A stretch of 5,721 nt of DNA from CAZXMB01 sp964641715. Lineage in GTDB: Bacteria; Desulfobacterota; BSN033; UBA1163. This document shows positions 5,030-5,721 of the stretch, piece by piece. Below the pieces are notes generated by a model. The model saw nothing but the letters and a program-made list of their open reading frames with translations. It was not told where the DNA came from and made no database searches. Numbering within the stretch: the first letter of the stretch is position 1; the number at the start of each line of letters is the position of its first letter. Both the position numbers and the translations under genes were made by a program. The stretch lies in NCBI GenBank assembly GCA_964641715.1, contig CAZXMB010000186.1:1-5721 (forward strand), read 5' to 3'.

Positions 5030-5721
5030 TTCTTCACTGCCCTCCATTCACTGGGAAGGGAATACTGACCTCCAACTGGAGTATCGGGTCTGGTAAAACG
5101 ACGGGCCTCTTCCGGATCCATCAAGTAATGATATTTTCGGAAAATCGTTTTCCCCTGCTGGGAGAGCATGAAATCAATAAATTTCTGGGACAAGATTTTG
5201 TCTTTTGTAAATTTTGAAATAGCGATCGAAATATAACCAACTCTCGGTATTTCATCTGGTTTTATATAAATCGTCTCGATCCGCTCAGGATCCCAATATT
5301 GAAAGACCCTCCAGCCGATTACAGCATCCACAGCTCTGAGAGAAATGGCGTTCGCTGTTTTTTCACAACTCTCTGTATAATTGACCAAATTCTTCTTAAA
5401 CTTATCCTTTTCTAAGGGGGTGAAATTCTTTTCGATGATTTCGGCTGCATAGGTTCCCACGCAGACGAATTCCGGATTGGCGATGGCTACACGGATTCCA
5501 TCCTTTGTCAAATCTTTGAGAGAAGAGATGCTCTTAGGATTCCCTTTTTGGACATTGATCGCAGGGATGAGGTAGACGACAATCCTTTCCGTTTCAGGAA
5601 ATACGAGGCCTTCTTTCTTCGCTACCTCCATAAAATCGGAAGACCCGGGAAAGTAGAGATCGCCCTTCTTAGTCAGTTTCATCTGTGAAAGGACGAATCC
5701 CGAACCTCCAAAACTCACATC
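5026..5721 (-). CDS. modA: Molybdate/tungstate-binding protein (ModA family), N-terminus beyond the right edge
   Basis: This is the periplasmic or lipid-anchored solute-binding protein that captures the oxyanion and delivers it to ModB. The 231 residues seen form the C-terminal majority of a type-II periplasmic binding protein; the signal peptide and roughly the first 60-80 residues lie off the window. Landmarks, counting from the first visible Asp: DVSFGGSGF (1-9), the KKGDLYFPGSSDFMEVAKK segment (18-36), VVYLIPAINVQKGNP (48-62), GIRVAIANPE (74-83) with VCVGTYAAEII after it, and VDAVIGWRVF (about 130-139). These fit the ModA branch common in anaerobic bacteria and archaea. The GTG at 5718-5716 is the Val of DVSFGG, an internal codon and not a start. 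The stop TGA overlaps the modB ATG as ATGA. The promoter of the operon is not in the window. A tungstate or other oxyanion ligand remains possible. Confidence 0.85.
   Translation of the reverse strand, partial: DVSFGGSGFVLSQMKLTKKGDLYFPGSSDFMEVAKKEGLVFPETERIVVYLIPAINVQKGNPKSISSLKDLTKDGIRVAIANPEFVCVGTYAAEIIEKNFTPLEKDKFKKNLVNYTESCEKTANAISLRAVDAVIGWRVFQYWDPERIETIYIKPDEIPRVGYISIAISKFTKDKILSQKFIDFMLSQQGKTIFRKYHYLMDPEEARRFTRPDTPVGGQYSLPSEWRAVKK
5040..5045 (-). promoter_or_regulatory. Shine-Dalgarno deciding the modB start
   Basis: The minus strand reads GGAGGG inside the last codons of modA, 10 nt before the ATG at 5029-5027. It supports the ATGA-overlap start rather than the ATG at 5047-5045, which lies immediately next to this motif and leaves it no room to act. 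Confidence 0.6.

Noticed and set aside
5030..5047. ATG at 5047-5045 as the modB start
   Set aside because: It abuts the GGAGGG motif that serves the ATG at 5029-5027, which forms the typical ATGA overlap; the extra six residues are polar and precede the first membrane segment.
5716..5718. GTG as the start codon of the binding protein
   Set aside because: The frame is open to the window edge (GAT before it), and this GTG encodes the Val of the conserved DVSFGGSG segment; the real start is off the window.

Overview
The window looks like a scaffold piece from an anaerobic bacterium, most likely a Desulfobacterota (deltaproteobacterial) or similar lineage. The basis is the style of the molybdopterin and oxyanion-transport proteins, the presence of a small RLI-like ferredoxin, and moderate base composition; no rRNA or marker gene fixes the taxonomy. 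A run of exactly 100 N (3070-3169) is a scaffolding placeholder, so the distance across it is unknown.

Left part (1-976, minus strand): a 4Fe-4S dicluster ferredoxin-like gene that runs off the left edge, preceded 12 bp upstream by a 253-residue cysteine-containing protein of unknown function. They look like a two-gene (or longer) unit read leftwards from a promoter at about 1002-1030. A 164-bp divergent intergenic region (977-1140) separates them from moeA.

Middle (1141-3069, plus strand): moeA (molybdopterin molybdenumtransferase) and mobB (Moco guanine-dinucleotide biosynthesis GTPase), the late steps of Mo/W cofactor synthesis. The moeA promoter sits so close to its ATG that the transcript is probably leaderless. 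The moeA-mobB spacer carries an inverted pair of 8-bp-period tandem arrays, the most unusual structure in the window. mobB is cut at its extreme 3' end by the gap.

Right part (3170-5721, minus strand): a tightly overlapping modA-modB-modC type ABC transporter for molybdate or tungstate, facing moeA-mobB. modA is open at the right edge (N-terminus missing), modB overlaps it by 4 bp, and modC overlaps modB by 8 bp and loses only its last few codons in the gap.

Taken together, the transporter brings in Mo/W oxyanion, MoeA inserts the metal into molybdopterin, and MobB supports nucleotide attachment. The ferredoxin and cysteine protein may serve a Mo/W- or Fe-S-dependent redox enzyme encoded beyond the left edge, but that enzyme is not visible here. 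I see no CRISPR array, RNA gene, insertion sequence or clearly new multi-gene system. The points worth attention are the octamer arrays, the leaderless moeA promoter with a dyad in its spacer, and the uncharacterised 253-residue protein.
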